Of a DNA stretch of 64,000 nucleotides, positions 7,855-17,544 are shown in pieces. Location: assembly GCF_027111315.2 (NCBI RefSeq), contig NZ_CP114289.2:434001-498000 (forward strand), read 5' to 3'. Within the stretch, counting starts at the first letter, position 1. The number at the start of each line of letters is the position of its first letter. Under the pieces are notes generated by a model. That model saw only the letters and a list, made by a program, of their open reading frames with translations. It ran no database searches and had not been told where the DNA came from. The DNA comes from Flavobacterium limnophilum (GTDB taxonomy: Bacteria > Bacteroidota > Bacteroidia > Flavobacteriales > Flavobacteriaceae). A program made the translations under genes and the position numbers.

Positions 7855-9126
7855 TTATTTTAAAATTGTCTGCTTTCTGTCTGGTCCAACAGAAACAATT
7901 TTTATTGGCACTTCAACAGCCGCTTCAATAAATTCGATGTATTCTTTCAACTCGATTGGCAATTCTTCGTAAGTGGTCATTCCAGTCAAATCAGCTTGCC
8001 ATCCTTTGAATTCTTTGTAAACGGGAGTCACGTTTTCTGGTTCGATATTGTAAGGGAAATGAGAAATGTTTTTTCCTTTATAGTTGTATTCCGTGCACAC
8101 TTTCAATGTTGGAAATCCTGAAAGCACGTCGCCTTTCATCATCATCAATTGCGTAACACCATTGATTTGAACGGCATATTTCAAGGCCACCAAATCCAAC
8201 CATCCGCAACGTCTTTGTCTTCCTGTTACAGAACCAAATTCATTTCCAACACTTGCCATTGTAGCACCATCTTCGTCAAAAAGTTCTGTTGGGAAAGGGC
8301 CGCTTCCCACACGGGTTACATACGCTTTGAAAATTCCGTAAACATCTTTGATTTTGTTTGGGGCAATTCCTAAACCGGTACAAGCACCAGCTGCAGTAGT
8401 ATTCGATGAAGTCACAAACGGATAAGTTCCAAAATCAACATCAAGCAACGAACCTTGGGCTCCTTCACACAAAATTGATTTTCCTGCTCTTTGTGCTTGA
8501 TTGATGTATTCTTCGCTGTCTATGAAATCTATTTTTTTCAATTCTTCGATAGATTCAAAGAATTCTTTTTCCATTTCTTCTAAATTGTACTGGATGTCAA
8601 CATCGTAGAATGCAATCATTTCTTCGTGTTTGTTAGCCAAAGCACGGTATCTTTCCTTGAAATCTTCCAATTCGATATCGCCAACACGAATTCCGTTTCT
8701 ACCGGTTTTGTCCATATAAGTTGGGCCAATTCCTTTAAGAGTGGAACCAATTTTGGCTTTCCCTTTTGAAGCTTCGGAGGCTGCATCCAGCAAACGGTGT
8801 GTCGGTAAAATTAAGTGTGCTTTTCTGGAAATAATCAATTTGGATTTGACATCCATATTGAATTTGGCCAATCCTTCGATTTCTTTTTGAAAAACAACAG
8901 GGTCAATAACTACTCCATTTCCAATGATGTTGATGGCAGTTTTGTGAAAAATCCCGGAAGGAATGGTTCTAAGAACGTGTTTTATTCCGTCAAATTCTAA
9001 AGTGTGTCCTGCATTTGGCCCTCCTTGAAAGCGGGCAATAATGTCGTATTTTGAAGTAAGAACATCAACTATTTTTCCTTTTCCTTCATCTCCCCATTGT
9101 AATCCTAGTAATAAATCTGCGGTCAT
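7855..9126 (-). CDS. purA: Adenylosuccinate synthetase
   Basis: 423 residues, the normal length. PurA joins IMP and aspartate using GTP, the first committed step to AMP. The signature WGDEGKGKIVD is at about residues 11-21, GPNAGHT follows, and the later GSTLKGIGPTYMDK and VTGRQRRCGWLDLVALKYA segments are also characteristic. The start codon ATG at 9126 lies 30 bases after the stop of the Fur-family gene, and the rel gene lies before that, so rel, fur and purA form a minus-strand series ended by the hairpin at 7818-7845. Coupling of a (p)ppGpp enzyme with purine synthesis is noteworthy because PurA is a known (p)ppGpp target in other bacteria. Confidence 0.97.
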   Translation of the reverse strand: MTADLLLGLQWGDEGKGKIVDVLTSKYDIIARFQGGPNAGHTLEFDGIKHVLRTIPSGIFHKTAINIIGNGVVIDPVVFQKEIEGLAKFNMDVKSKLIISRKAHLILPTHRLLDAASEASKGKAKIGSTLKGIGPTYMDKTGRNGIRVGDIELEDFKERYRALANKHEEMIAFYDVDIQYNLEEMEKEFFESIEELKKIDFIDSEEYINQAQRAGKSILCEGAQGSLLDVDFGTYPFVTSSNTTAAGACTGLGIAPNKIKDVYGIFKAYVTRVGSGPFPTELFDEDGATMASVGNEFGSVTGRQRRCGWLDLVALKYAVQINGVTQLMMMKGDVLSGFPTLKVCTEYNYKGKNISHFPYNIEPENVTPVYKEFKGWQADLTGMTTYEELPIELKEYIEFIEAAVEVPIKIVSVGPDRKQTILK

Positions 9127-9156
9127 TCTATTTGTTGTTTGTAGTTAATTTGCGTG

Positions 9157-9621
9157 TTATTTTTTTCTTTTTGTTCCGTATAAGTATAAGGAGTGATGCG
9201 TGATATCGATATCAAATATTTCCTCCATTGTTTGTTTGATTGTTTGTATTCTGGGATCGCAAAATTCGATTACCTCGCCGGTATCGGTCATTATGATGTG
9301 ATCGTGTTGTTTGTCGAAATATGATTTTTCGTAATGCGCCTGATTTTGTCCAAATTGGTGTTTTCGAACCAAACCGGATTCCAAAAGAAGTTCAATTGTG
9401 TTGTACAGCGTAGCTCTACTCACACGATAATTTTTGTTTTTCATTTTGATATACAGGTTTTCTATATCAAAATGCTCTTCGCTGTCATAAATTTCTTGAA
9501 GTATAGCGTAGCGTTCAGGCGTTTTGCGGTGTCCGTGAGATTCAAGATAGAGTGTAAAAACATTTTTTACAATTTCTTGATTGTTACTATTATTGGATGA
9601 AATTTGTGTCATATCCTGCAA
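9157..9621 (-). CDS. Fur family transcriptional regulator
   Basis: 154 residues with the Fur winged-helix domain (about 20-95: [28 protein letters not shown]) and the metal-binding [17 protein letters not shown] segment (about 108-125). The two CxxC structural zinc motifs of classical Fur/PerR are missing; only a single Cys is visible, after VIEF. It may sense iron, zinc or peroxide; the class cannot be decided. The start could also be the second Met (MTQISS). It sits between the rel gene and purA on the same strand. Confidence 0.88.
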   Translation of the reverse strand: MQDMTQISSNNSNNQEIVKNVFTLYLESHGHRKTPERYAILQEIYDSEEHFDIENLYIKMKNKNYRVSRATLYNTIELLLESGLVRKHQFGQNQAHYEKSYFDKQHDHIIMTDTGEVIEFCDPRIQTIKQTMEEIFDIDITHHSLYLYGTKRKK

Positions 9622-9700
9622 AGATAAATTTTATTTTTTAGTTTGAAAGTTTAAAAGTTTAGAAACTAAATCTTAAACCAAACAGTTTCAATTTTTTTTG

Positions 9701-11920
9701 TTAGTTTTTATACTCTCGGGTTACTTTTTCGATGCCGTCAATTTTCTTGATGTTGTCCATTAATCGTTTCAAGATGGTGTTGTTTTGCACGATTACGGCT
9801 ATTTGTCCGTTGAATATTCCGGCATCTCCACTCAGGGATATGCTTTGAATGTTTACGTTCATGTTATCCGAAATTACCTTGGTCAATTTGTTGGTAAGCC
9901 CCATGGTGTCCATTCCCGTAATATGTAAAATTGCCTTAAATTCTTGTTGCGATGAGTCGATCCATTTGGCCATAATAATTCTATAGGCATAATTGGATTG
10001 CAGGCTTATGGCATTCGGACAGTCTTTTTTGTGCACTTTTATTCCTTCGTTTATGGTGATGAAGCCAAAAACTTCGTCACCGGGAATGGGGTTGCAACAG
10101 CTGGATAATTTATAATCCAATTTGTCTTGGTCAGCACCAAAAACCAGCATGTCGTAATTATTGTTCAGTACTTGTTTGTGAATGTCTTCATTGGCCGTAC
10201 TTGCGGAACGCTTGATTTTGCTTTTGAAAAAATTGATGAAGGTGTTGCTTTTTTGGGCAGCATAATCTTTTAATTGTTGGTTTTCGATAGCGCCAATTCC
10301 AACACGGTAAAATAAATCCAGACTCGTTTTTAGTTTGAAAAAATTGACTAATTCGTTGACAACGGATTCGCTAAGAGTAATTTTTAAGTGTTTTAATTTT
10401 CGAGTAAGTATTTCTTTTCCTTCTTCGGCAATTTTTTTGGTGTTTTCGTTTAGAACATTTTTTATTTTATTTTTTGCTCTTGAAGTCGTCACATAATCCA
10501 GCCAGTTGATGGTTGGTTTTTGGTATTGCGAGGTAATTATTTCAATCTGGTCGCCACTTTTTAATTCGTGATTCAGGGGAACTAATTTCCCGTTGACACG
10601 AGTTCCTCTAGTACGAATACCAACTTCGGAATGGATACTGAAGGCAAAATCAAGTGAAGTGGCTCCTTTGGGCAACGATTTTATTTCTCCTTTTGGCGTG
10701 AACACGAAGATTTCCTTGGAATATAAATTCATTTTGAAGTCTTCCACAAAATCCACTGCGTTCATTTCAGGATTTTCTAAAGCTTCTTTGAGTAAATTTA
10801 GCCAGGCATCCAATCCGCTGTCTTCCGATCCTCCTTGTTTGTATTTGTAATGCGCTGCATATCCTTTTTCGGCAATTTCATCCATGCGTTCGCTTCGAAC
10901 CTGTACTTCGACCCAACGACCTTTTGGTCCCATAACCGTGATGTGCAAGGCTTCGTAACCCGTAGTTTTTGGCGATGAAATCCAGTCGCGTAAACGGCTC
11001 GGACTTGGACGGTAATGGTCTGTCACGATGGAATATATTTTCCATGCCAAGAATTTTTCCTCGTGAGGACTTGATTTGTAAACAATTCGCAAAGCAAATT
11101 TATCGTAAACTTCATCGAAACCCACGCCTTGAGCTTTCATTTTTCTATAAATGGAATAAATGGATTTTGGTCTTCCTTTTATGATATAATCCATTTTTTC
11201 GTCGTCCAATGCTTTTTTTAGAACATCAGAAATGTCTTTTATGTAGGCATCTTGCTCTTCTTTGGTTTCTTTTAACTTGCTTACAATGTCATTGTAAATT
11301 TCGGGTTCCGTATATTTTAACCCCAAATCTTCCAGTTTGTTTTTTATTTTATATAGGCCCAAACGATGTGCCAATGGTGCATAAATGTATAAAGTTTCGG
11401 AGGCAATTTTGACCTGTTTAAAATCTTCCATTGTGTCCAAAGTTTGCATATTATGCAATCTATCGGCAATTTTTATCAGAATTACTCGCACATCATCGTG
11501 AAGTGTCAACAGCATTTTTCGAAAATTCTCGGCTTGCATGGAAACGTTCATTTCCTTTTGCACTTTCGAAATCTTGGTCAATCCTTCCACCAGTTGAGCC
11601 ACTTTTGGATTGAACATTTTTTCGATATCCTCTATGGTTATTGGTGTGTCTTCGACCACGTCATGCAGCAAGGCTGCTGCAATGGCGGTAGCACCCAAAC
11701 CTATTTCCGAAGCCACAATTTTGGCCACGGCAATGGGATGGAAAAAGTAGGCTTCACCTGATTTTCTTCTTTGGTCTTTGTGGGCGTCCATAGCGACGTC
11801 AAAAGCCTTTCGAATCAGTTTCTTGTCTTCGGGACTCAACGTTTGATAACTGATGCGAAGTAACTCTTTGTATTCCTGGAGGATTGCCTTGTTTTCTTTT
11901 TCGAAATCTATTTCTAACAT
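9701..11920 (-). CDS. RelA/SpoT bifunctional (p)ppGpp synthetase/hydrolase
   Basis: 739 residues in the standard long RSH order. The N-terminal HD hydrolase domain has the HDVVED metal site at about residues 86-91. The synthetase domain has GRPKSIYSIYRKM and the TGYEALH and EVQVRSERMDEIAEKG segments (about 250-365). A TGS domain follows (FVFTPKGEIKSLPKGATSLDFAF, about 400-460), then a conserved cysteine region (SSCCNPIPGDE) and a C-terminal ACT domain. Both catalytic halves appear intact, so it should make and degrade the stringent-response alarmone. It is the first gene of the rel-fur-purA series. Confidence 0.96.
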   Translation of the reverse strand: MLEIDFEKENKAILQEYKELLRISYQTLSPEDKKLIRKAFDVAMDAHKDQRRKSGEAYFFHPIAVAKIVASEIGLGATAIAAALLHDVVEDTPITIEDIEKMFNPKVAQLVEGLTKISKVQKEMNVSMQAENFRKMLLTLHDDVRVILIKIADRLHNMQTLDTMEDFKQVKIASETLYIYAPLAHRLGLYKIKNKLEDLGLKYTEPEIYNDIVSKLKETKEEQDAYIKDISDVLKKALDDEKMDYIIKGRPKSIYSIYRKMKAQGVGFDEVYDKFALRIVYKSSPHEEKFLAWKIYSIVTDHYRPSPSRLRDWISSPKTTGYEALHITVMGPKGRWVEVQVRSERMDEIAEKGYAAHYKYKQGGSEDSGLDAWLNLLKEALENPEMNAVDFVEDFKMNLYSKEIFVFTPKGEIKSLPKGATSLDFAFSIHSEVGIRTRGTRVNGKLVPLNHELKSGDQIEIITSQYQKPTINWLDYVTTSRAKNKIKNVLNENTKKIAEEGKEILTRKLKHLKITLSESVVNELVNFFKLKTSLDLFYRVGIGAIENQQLKDYAAQKSNTFINFFKSKIKRSASTANEDIHKQVLNNNYDMLVFGADQDKLDYKLSSCCNPIPGDEVFGFITINEGIKVHKKDCPNAISLQSNYAYRIIMAKWIDSSQQEFKAILHITGMDTMGLTNKLTKVISDNMNVNIQSISLSGDAGIFNGQIAVIVQNNTILKRLMDNIKKIDGIEKVTREYKN

Positions 11921-12009
11921 ATAATAAGGGTGTTCAATTTTTAAATTTAGGCATTAGGAATGAGAAAAACAAATGCTTAATTTGAATTGTAATTATTTGA
12001 AAAGGGTTG

Positions 12010-13563
12010 TTACTGAACTCTAATTAGATCTAAATCCTGAAAATCATAACTAAAGTCTGTTAAATCGGATATGGGTTTCATTTTAATTTGAATTGATTTT
12101 CCAGTTTCATCCATTTCAAATAATAAAAAAGCATCCGCATTGAAACTTCGATTATTCCATTTTACGGTAAATGTATTGTCTTTGTAAAAGAAAACTTCAC
12201 CAACAAGTTTTGGCGATCGAATGGATTTAAATAACAATTTTCCTTTTTTTTCAAAAAGTTCAATTTTTCCAAACCAATTGTCAACATACAAACCTGTATA
12301 TTTTTTATAATCGATTTTTAGCTTTTCTTTTTGATTTTTGGCAATGGTAGCCCAAACTTCATTGGTGGTTTTATCGGCTTCGGCGATGTTGTCTTTTTCT
12401 CTTTTGCTGTAGATTTCTACATAATTGGTGTACGGAATATCAAGATAACTGTCTTTGATGGTATTGGTAATAGCGGTAAATGCTGCTCCTGATTGTTGAT
12501 TGGTCAACACCACAATTCCCAAATTCAATTCTGGAAACAAGGTGGTTTGAGTCACAATTCCTTCCAATCCACCAGTGTGGGTCACTTGTTTGTAGCCTTT
12601 GACATCACTCAAAAACCAACCGAGTCCGTAGCCGCTAAAGTGCGTGTTATAAGGAGGTTTTGTGTTGGCGGGAATGATGGTTTGAAGACTCCACATTTCG
12701 TTTTGTTCCTTTTTAGAAAACAATTGGAGTTGGTTTTCGGAACCATATTTTCCGTTTTGCAATTGCACAATCATCCATTTGCCCAGATCATTTACATTCG
12801 AATAAATTCCGGCTGCAGCATCGAAAGTCTGATTTTTATAGCGCGAAATTATTTTGAGTTTTCCATCGGTAGGAACGTGTGGAGCAATAACATTTGAAGT
12901 GTCTTTCAATCGTACAAAAGAAGCAGCACTATGATTCATTTCCAAAGGTTTCATAATGCGTTCTTCAATAAAATCGCACCACGATTTTCCACTCACTTTC
13001 GCAATAACTTCGCCCGCCACGATGTACAATAAATTGTCGTAATCGTATTTGGTTCTAAAAGCCGAAACAGGTTTCAAGTACTGTAAATTATGAATAATAT
13101 CCGTCGTTTTAAAGTCGCTTCCGTCAGGCCAAATCATCAAATCGCCTGCGCCAAGCCCCAATCCACTGCGATGTGTCACTAAATCCCGAATAGTAAATTC
13201 GTTGGTTACATAGTCGTTATACATTTTGAAATCGGGAAGATATTGGGTCACTTTATCGTCCCATTTTATTTTTTTTTCATCGACCAACATGGCCAAAGCA
13301 GCAGTCGTAAAAGCTTTGCTGTTCGAAGCAATTCCAAACAAGGTGTTGGCATCGACTTTCTCTTTGGTAAGCATCGATTTTATTCCATAACCTTTGGCAA
13401 GAACCACTTTTCCGTCTTTGACAATCGCAACGGCGATTCCGGGAACATTGAAGCTTTTTAATGTGTTTTCGACCAATTCGTCAACTTGTTTTTCGCTTAT
13501 TTGTGCAAATGAGTTACAAGCAATAAACAATAACAATAAGGCAATTAATTTTTTCGTATTCAT
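12010..13563 (-). CDS. Secreted serine hydrolase, class C beta-lactamase/PBP4-like
   Basis: 517 residues. A signal peptide (KKLIALLLLFIACNSFA, cleavage near residue 20) sends it to the periplasm. The beta-lactamase-fold catalytic residues are present: Ser80-x-x-Lys83 in GIASNSKAF, a YDN triad near residue 175, and HTGG in the place of the third motif. A C-terminal domain of about 100 residues rich in beta structure matches the DUF3471-type tail found on such esterase/peptidase-like proteins. It probably hydrolyses esters or peptides rather than antibiotics, but this cannot be decided from sequence. No neighbour suggests a substrate. Confidence 0.85.
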   Translation of the reverse strand: MNTKKLIALLLLFIACNSFAQISEKQVDELVENTLKSFNVPGIAVAIVKDGKVVLAKGYGIKSMLTKEKVDANTLFGIASNSKAFTTAALAMLVDEKKIKWDDKVTQYLPDFKMYNDYVTNEFTIRDLVTHRSGLGLGAGDLMIWPDGSDFKTTDIIHNLQYLKPVSAFRTKYDYDNLLYIVAGEVIAKVSGKSWCDFIEERIMKPLEMNHSAASFVRLKDTSNVIAPHVPTDGKLKIISRYKNQTFDAAAGIYSNVNDLGKWMIVQLQNGKYGSENQLQLFSKKEQNEMWSLQTIIPANTKPPYNTHFSGYGLGWFLSDVKGYKQVTHTGGLEGIVTQTTLFPELNLGIVVLTNQQSGAAFTAITNTIKDSYLDIPYTNYVEIYSKREKDNIAEADKTTNEVWATIAKNQKEKLKIDYKKYTGLYVDNWFGKIELFEKKGKLLFKSIRSPKLVGEVFFYKDNTFTVKWNNRSFNADAFLLFEMDETGKSIQIKMKPISDLTDFSYDFQDLDLIRVQ

Positions 13564-13658
13564 TTTTTAATTCTAAGTTTCTATAATCTGTCGTCTTCCA
13601 TCTGTGATCCTGAGCGTAGTTTAAGGACTTCTTCCAACTCCCATCTTCCAACTCCCAA

Positions 13659-14444
13659 CTAAAACCCTCTCTGTCTTTTGGCTTCGAAAATCAAAATGGC
13701 TGCGGCAACCGAAACGTTCATGCTGTCGATTTCGCCCTGCATCGGGATGATGATGTTTTGTGTGGCGGCATCTCGCCATTCTTGGGTCAGTCCTGTGGCT
13801 TCGGTTCCAACAACCAAAGCGGTCGGATTGGTGTAATCTTGGGTGTGATAGGAAGTTGAATTTTGCAAAGTCGCACAATAAATATGGATGTTTTGTTCTT
13901 TCAAGAAGGCAATAATTTCGGTTGTTGTTCCTGTTGCAATTTGGTTGGTAAACAAACAACCCACGCTGGAGCGAACAATATTCGGATTGTACAAATCACT
14001 TTTGGGATTGGCAATAATCACGGCATCGAGATTGGCTGCATCGGCAGTTCGCAATAAAGCACCAATATTTCCTGGTTTTTCAGGAGCTTCGGCAACGAGA
14101 ATCAAAGGATTTTCAGATAATTTCAAATCCGATAACTGCAGGGATTTGGTTTTGGCTACAGCCAAAATGCCTTCGGTAGTATCTCTGTAAGCCAGTTTTT
14201 GATAGACTTCTTTCGAAATTTCGATCAATTCGGCAGTTCTCGAAAGTTGGTGTGCTTCTTTTTCCGAGATGATTTCGGGCAAAAACAAAATCGTTTCCAT
14301 TTCGTAACCGCCTTTTAGGGCAATTTCGATTTCTCTTTTGCCTTCAATCAAAAAAGTGCCGGATTGTTTTCTTGCTTTTGCTTTTTCCTGTAAAAGCACC
14401 AAGGATTTGATGAACGGATTTTGAACCGAAGCGATTTGTTTCAA
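13659..14444 (-). CDS. TrmH/SpoU family RNA 2'-O-methyltransferase
   Basis: 261 residues. An N-terminal substrate-binding part (FIKSLVLLQEKAKARKQSGTF) is followed by the SPOUT domain with its knotted SAM site: PGNIGALLRTADAA, VVGTEATGLTQEW and IPMQGEIDSMNVSVAAAI (about residues 120-250). These match the three SpoU motifs, including the Asn/Arg of motif 1. It should methylate a ribose in 23S rRNA or a tRNA; which one cannot be said. The start at 14444 gives MKQIASVQNP, the expected N-terminus for RlmB/TsnR-like proteins. Confidence 0.92.
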   Translation of the reverse strand: MKQIASVQNPFIKSLVLLQEKAKARKQSGTFLIEGKREIEIALKGGYEMETILFLPEIISEKEAHQLSRTAELIEISKEVYQKLAYRDTTEGILAVAKTKSLQLSDLKLSENPLILVAEAPEKPGNIGALLRTADAANLDAVIIANPKSDLYNPNIVRSSVGCLFTNQIATGTTTEIIAFLKEQNIHIYCATLQNSTSYHTQDYTNPTALVVGTEATGLTQEWRDAATQNIIIPMQGEIDSMNVSVAAAILIFEAKRQRGF

Positions 14445-14540
14445 TGTATAAAAGATAAGTGTTTTGAATTTGCTAAAATACTAAGATTTTTTTAAAAAGG
14501 AATTATAGAGATTGACTAAAAGAAATAGAATGATTTGGTT

Positions 14541-14548
14541 TATTTTTG
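14541..14548 (+). promoter_or_regulatory. Candidate -7 promoter element for the TRIC-type channel gene
   Basis: TATTTTTG matches TAnnTTTG and ends 24 bases before the ATG at 14573. A TTG at 14512-14514 is 26 bases upstream, slightly longer than the usual spacing. Confidence 0.45.
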
Positions 14549-14572
14549 CAAAAAAATAAATAAATCTCTGTT

Positions 14573-15184
14573 TTGATGTTCAAATTTTTAGAAATAATAG
14601 GTGTTGTTGCTTTTGCTATGTCGGGTTCCTTGACTGGAATGCATAAAAAATTGGATCTTTTTGGCGTTTTCGTCATTGCACTTGCCACCTCTTTTGGTGG
14701 CGGAACTTTGCGTGATGTATTGATGGGTGAAAAGGTTTTCTGGCTCAAAACTGAAAATTTGATCTATATTTATGTTGCCGTTTTGGGTTATCTATTGGCT
14801 ATTTTTTTTCATAAAAAATTGGAATATTTTCGTATTTCGCTATTTTTATTTGATACAATAGGATTGGGTTTATATACCTTGGTTGGACTTGAAAAAGGTT
14901 TGGTTTTTGGATTAAATCCTGTTATATGTGTTGCATTGGGCACAATTACTGCCTGTTTTGGAGGGGTGACTCGGGATATTTTATGTGCCGAGGTGCCAAA
15001 TTTATTTAAGCAGGAAATCTATGCGACCATTTGTGTGGCTGGAGGAATTGTGTTTTTTGGATTGAAAAAAATAAATATGGATAACGATATGGTGTATTTG
15101 ACAACTTCGCTTTTTATTATTTCCGTCCGATTATTGGCTGTTAAATACAAATGGCAAATCAAGGCACTAAAAATCGATGAATAA
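14573..15184 (+). CDS. Trimeric intracellular cation (TRIC) channel family protein, UPF0126/YicG-like
   Basis: 203 residues with about seven hydrophobic helices and two copies of the UPF0126 repeat, each with a glycine-rich hinge before Arg-Asp: FGGGTLRDVLMG in the first and FGGVTRDIL in the second. Bacterial TRIC homologues are trimeric cation (K+) channels; physiological roles are little known, and some members are tied to amino-acid transport. The gene stands alone, between genes on the opposite strand, with its own promoter. Confidence 0.87.
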   Translation: MMFKFLEIIGVVAFAMSGSLTGMHKKLDLFGVFVIALATSFGGGTLRDVLMGEKVFWLKTENLIYIYVAVLGYLLAIFFHKKLEYFRISLFLFDTIGLGLYTLVGLEKGLVFGLNPVICVALGTITACFGGVTRDILCAEVPNLFKQEIYATICVAGGIVFFGLKKINMDNDMVYLTTSLFIISVRLLAVKYKWQIKALKIDE

Positions 15185-15231
15185 TGGGTTAGTATCTGTT
15201 TGCATAAATTTCAAATAGGCGCAATCAAAAA

Positions 15232-15280
15232 TCTAAACTCTGCAACCTGAATTCTGCGATCTAAATTCTGCAATCTAAAA
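15232..15280. repeat. Short degenerate tandem repeats
   Basis: Units close to TCTAAATTCTGCAA recur about three and a half times (TCTAAACTCTGCAACC, TGAATTCTGCGA, TCTAAATTCTGCAA, TCTAAAATT) between the converging channel and DUF58 genes. No coding role seen. Confidence 0.55.
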
Positions 15281-16612
15281 TTAAAGAATCCCTCTCGCCT
15301 TGATTTCCAAATATTTATTGATGGTGTCCAAAGTCAGGTTTTCGGGTTGGGTGAGTACCGAATAAATCCCGTATTTTTTGAGTTCGTTGACGATTAATCG
15401 TTTTTCGAAAGAAAATTTCTCGGCGATTACTTTGTCGTAAACTTCTTGAATGTTTTCGGCTTTTTTGTTGATGAGTTCATTCAGTTCGGTGTTCTGGAAG
15501 AAAACCACAACCAACAAATGGTTTTTGGCAATCCCTTTTAAATAGGGAAGTTGGCGATGCAAACCGTCCATAGTTTCGAAATTAGTGTACAAAACAATCA
15601 AACTTCTTTGATTGATGTTTTTCTTGATGTCGGTGTACAAACGGCTGAAATCACTTTCGAAAAAATCGGTTTTGATGTTGTACAAGGTTTCCAGAATTTT
15701 GTGCATTTGTGAAGCTCGTCTTTCGGCAAAAACCCGGTTTTCCACTTTTTTGGAAAAGGTCAACATTCCCGCCTTGTCCTGTTTTTTCAAGATGACATTC
15801 GATAAAACCAGCGTGGCATTGATGGCATAATCCAGCAAACTCAGTCCGTTGAAAGGCATTTTCATCACGCGGCCTTTATCGATAATCATATAAACCGATT
15901 GCGATTTTTCGTCCTGAAATTGGTTGACCATTAAGGCATTTTTCTTGGCAGTAGCTTTCCAATTTAAGGTTCTAATGTCGTCGCCTTGATTGTATTCCTT
16001 GATTTGTTCAAACTCCATAGTGTGACCAATTCTTCGGATTTTCTTGATACCATATTGAAACAAATTGTTGGAAAAAGCCATCAAACTGTATTTTCGTAAC
16101 TGAATGTAGGATGGATAAGTCGGCACCATTCTTTGATTGTCGAATTGGAATCGTCTCGAAATTAAAAATAGGGGCGAAGAAACATAAACGTTCAAATTTC
16201 CAAAATAATATTCGCCACGCTCGGTGGGACGCAAATAATATTGGATTTCTTTTTCCGAAGAGGCTTTTATTTTTTGTTTGATATTAAAATTACGAACCTG
16301 AAACTGAAACGGAATTTCGTCAATTATTTTCACCGAAATCGGAAACGTATAATAGTTTTTAATGCCAACTCTTATTTCGTTTTCATCGCCATTAGATAAT
16401 TTTTCGGGCATCATTCTAGTTCCTTCGATGCCGTTTTTGGTGAAAAACAAAATCAGGACATCCAGAACCAAAAAAGTCAAAAGTACCAACAAAACATACC
16501 AAGTGGCGTTATACAAAGCGGGAAATATGAAGGATAAAACAAACAATCCCACCACGCCCAAAAGCGCATAGAAAAAGAAATTGTTGATGTATAAACTTTT
16601 TAGTAGTTTCAT
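15281..16612 (-). CDS. DUF58 domain protein (MoxR-associated, vWA-like)
   Basis: 443 residues. Two hydrophobic helices near the N-terminus (about 12-32 and 36-56) anchor it; a beta-rich middle is followed by the DUF58 core (EFEQIKEYNQGDDIRTLNWKA, about residues 200-220) and a vWA-like domain with VYMIIDKGRVM. DUF58 proteins are usually encoded beside MoxR AAA+ ATPases and are thought to be client or partner proteins in envelope assembly. Here the MoxR gene is upstream on the same strand, but an Abi-like gene now lies between. The gene is intact; its first 27 codons occur again at 17545-17625. Confidence 0.88.
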   Translation of the reverse strand: MKLLKSLYINNFFFYALLGVVGLFVLSFIFPALYNATWYVLLVLLTFLVLDVLILFFTKNGIEGTRMMPEKLSNGDENEIRVGIKNYYTFPISVKIIDEIPFQFQVRNFNIKQKIKASSEKEIQYYLRPTERGEYYFGNLNVYVSSPLFLISRRFQFDNQRMVPTYPSYIQLRKYSLMAFSNNLFQYGIKKIRRIGHTMEFEQIKEYNQGDDIRTLNWKATAKKNALMVNQFQDEKSQSVYMIIDKGRVMKMPFNGLSLLDYAINATLVLSNVILKKQDKAGMLTFSKKVENRVFAERRASQMHKILETLYNIKTDFFESDFSRLYTDIKKNINQRSLIVLYTNFETMDGLHRQLPYLKGIAKNHLLVVVFFQNTELNELINKKAENIQEVYDKVIAEKFSFEKRLIVNELKKYGIYSVLTQPENLTLDTINKYLEIKARGIL

Positions 16613-16614
16613 AA
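16534..16614. repeat. 81-bp direct repeat, copy 1 (5' end of the intact DUF58 gene)
   Basis: These 81 bases are identical to 17545-17625. They cover the first 26 codons of the DUF58 gene, its ATG and two bases before it. Together with copy 2 they bracket the Abi-like gene. Confidence 0.95.
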
Positions 16615-16651
16615 ATAGAGAACTTTTTTTAGTAAATATTGTTGAGGATAA

Positions 16652-17333
16652 TCATAATGCGTCAATTTGATTACAGATTGTCTCTACGTGGTCAAGACCA
16701 TAAAGTAGTGCAGATTCATTAATATTCATCCATTGGAATAATTGTTTGATTATAGCATAATGTTCTCTTGCATAAATTGTGTCTTTTACGGGCTGACCAG
16801 CAATAAAGCATATAGGGTTCGTGATGGGCAATTCGGTTTCTTATGTCGTTGATTCTGGACAATTGATTGAATATATGAACATTATTGTATTGGGTTAGTG
16901 GAGTACTGGTTGGTTTCAAAGGAAATATTTTTAATAAAGTTTTTCCTGTGGCGGTATATTGATTTTGTGCAAACATAAATCTCCAAAATCCAAAGCCAAG
17001 TTCAGCAACCAGCTTACTGTGAGTGTAGTTGTGATTTAATTTGTAGATAGCATCATTTATATTTATACAAGTAAATTTGCATTTGATGTTATCAAAACAA
17101 CCGCCTTGAGCTGCTCCATTTTGAAGCCAATCATTTCCTGTTTTTGCGATGTTGTGCTTGTTTATAGCATTTCGCAAACAAATTTCAAAACAGCAAATTA
17201 CGGTAAAAAGTTCTTGGGATAACCTTAAATTCAAGCGATATAAAGTCATTGCTTTTTTTGTTGAAGCAGTTGCAGTGGTGTAGCGACTCATTCTCGCAAC
17301 AGACATTATTTCTTCGAATTCTGAATATCTCAT
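16652..17333 (-). pseudogene. Abi-family (AbiD/F-like, HEPN-type) abortive infection gene with a frameshift
   Basis: The start is best placed at the ATG 17333 (MRYSEFEEIMS). The frame matches Abi_2-type proteins: LRLSQELFTVICCFEICLRNAI and, near the end, RNRIAHHEP, which holds the R-N-x-x-x-H signature of HEPN RNases. Just after HHEP (around 16811-16817) the open frame goes out of phase and stops at 16719 with an unlikely tail. Dropping one base there restores a plausible 53-residue end (ICFIAGQPVKDTIYAR ... QIDAL) to a TGA at 16652-16654, for a 226-residue protein. So it carries a one-base insertion or a sequencing error. It lies between the two 81-bp repeats, inside the MoxR/DUF58 series. 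Confidence 0.75.
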
Positions 17334-17544
17334 AATTTCGTTTGTTTTTTGATTTATTTGCTTATCTTTGCTGAATCTTATTCCCGATGTTTGTCCCTGA
17401 AGCAATTCAAACCGTCGGGTTTCGTTTTTTTATAAACTTTCCATTTCTACTTTTATTTAGAGAAAAGCTTATTTTTTTCTTGACATAATTTACTTTACCA
17501 AAGTTTATATTTTAAACCCACCTCAGAATCCTCAACGCTTCCCA

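Noticed and set aside
17512..17544. Directly after the second 81-bp repeat, another frame reads WEALRILRWV then stop, like the tail of a foreign gene; the same bases also resemble the end of the MoxR gene.
   Set aside because: The reading is too short to identify, and the MoxR likeness needs an indel and would be in the wrong order for a simple duplication.
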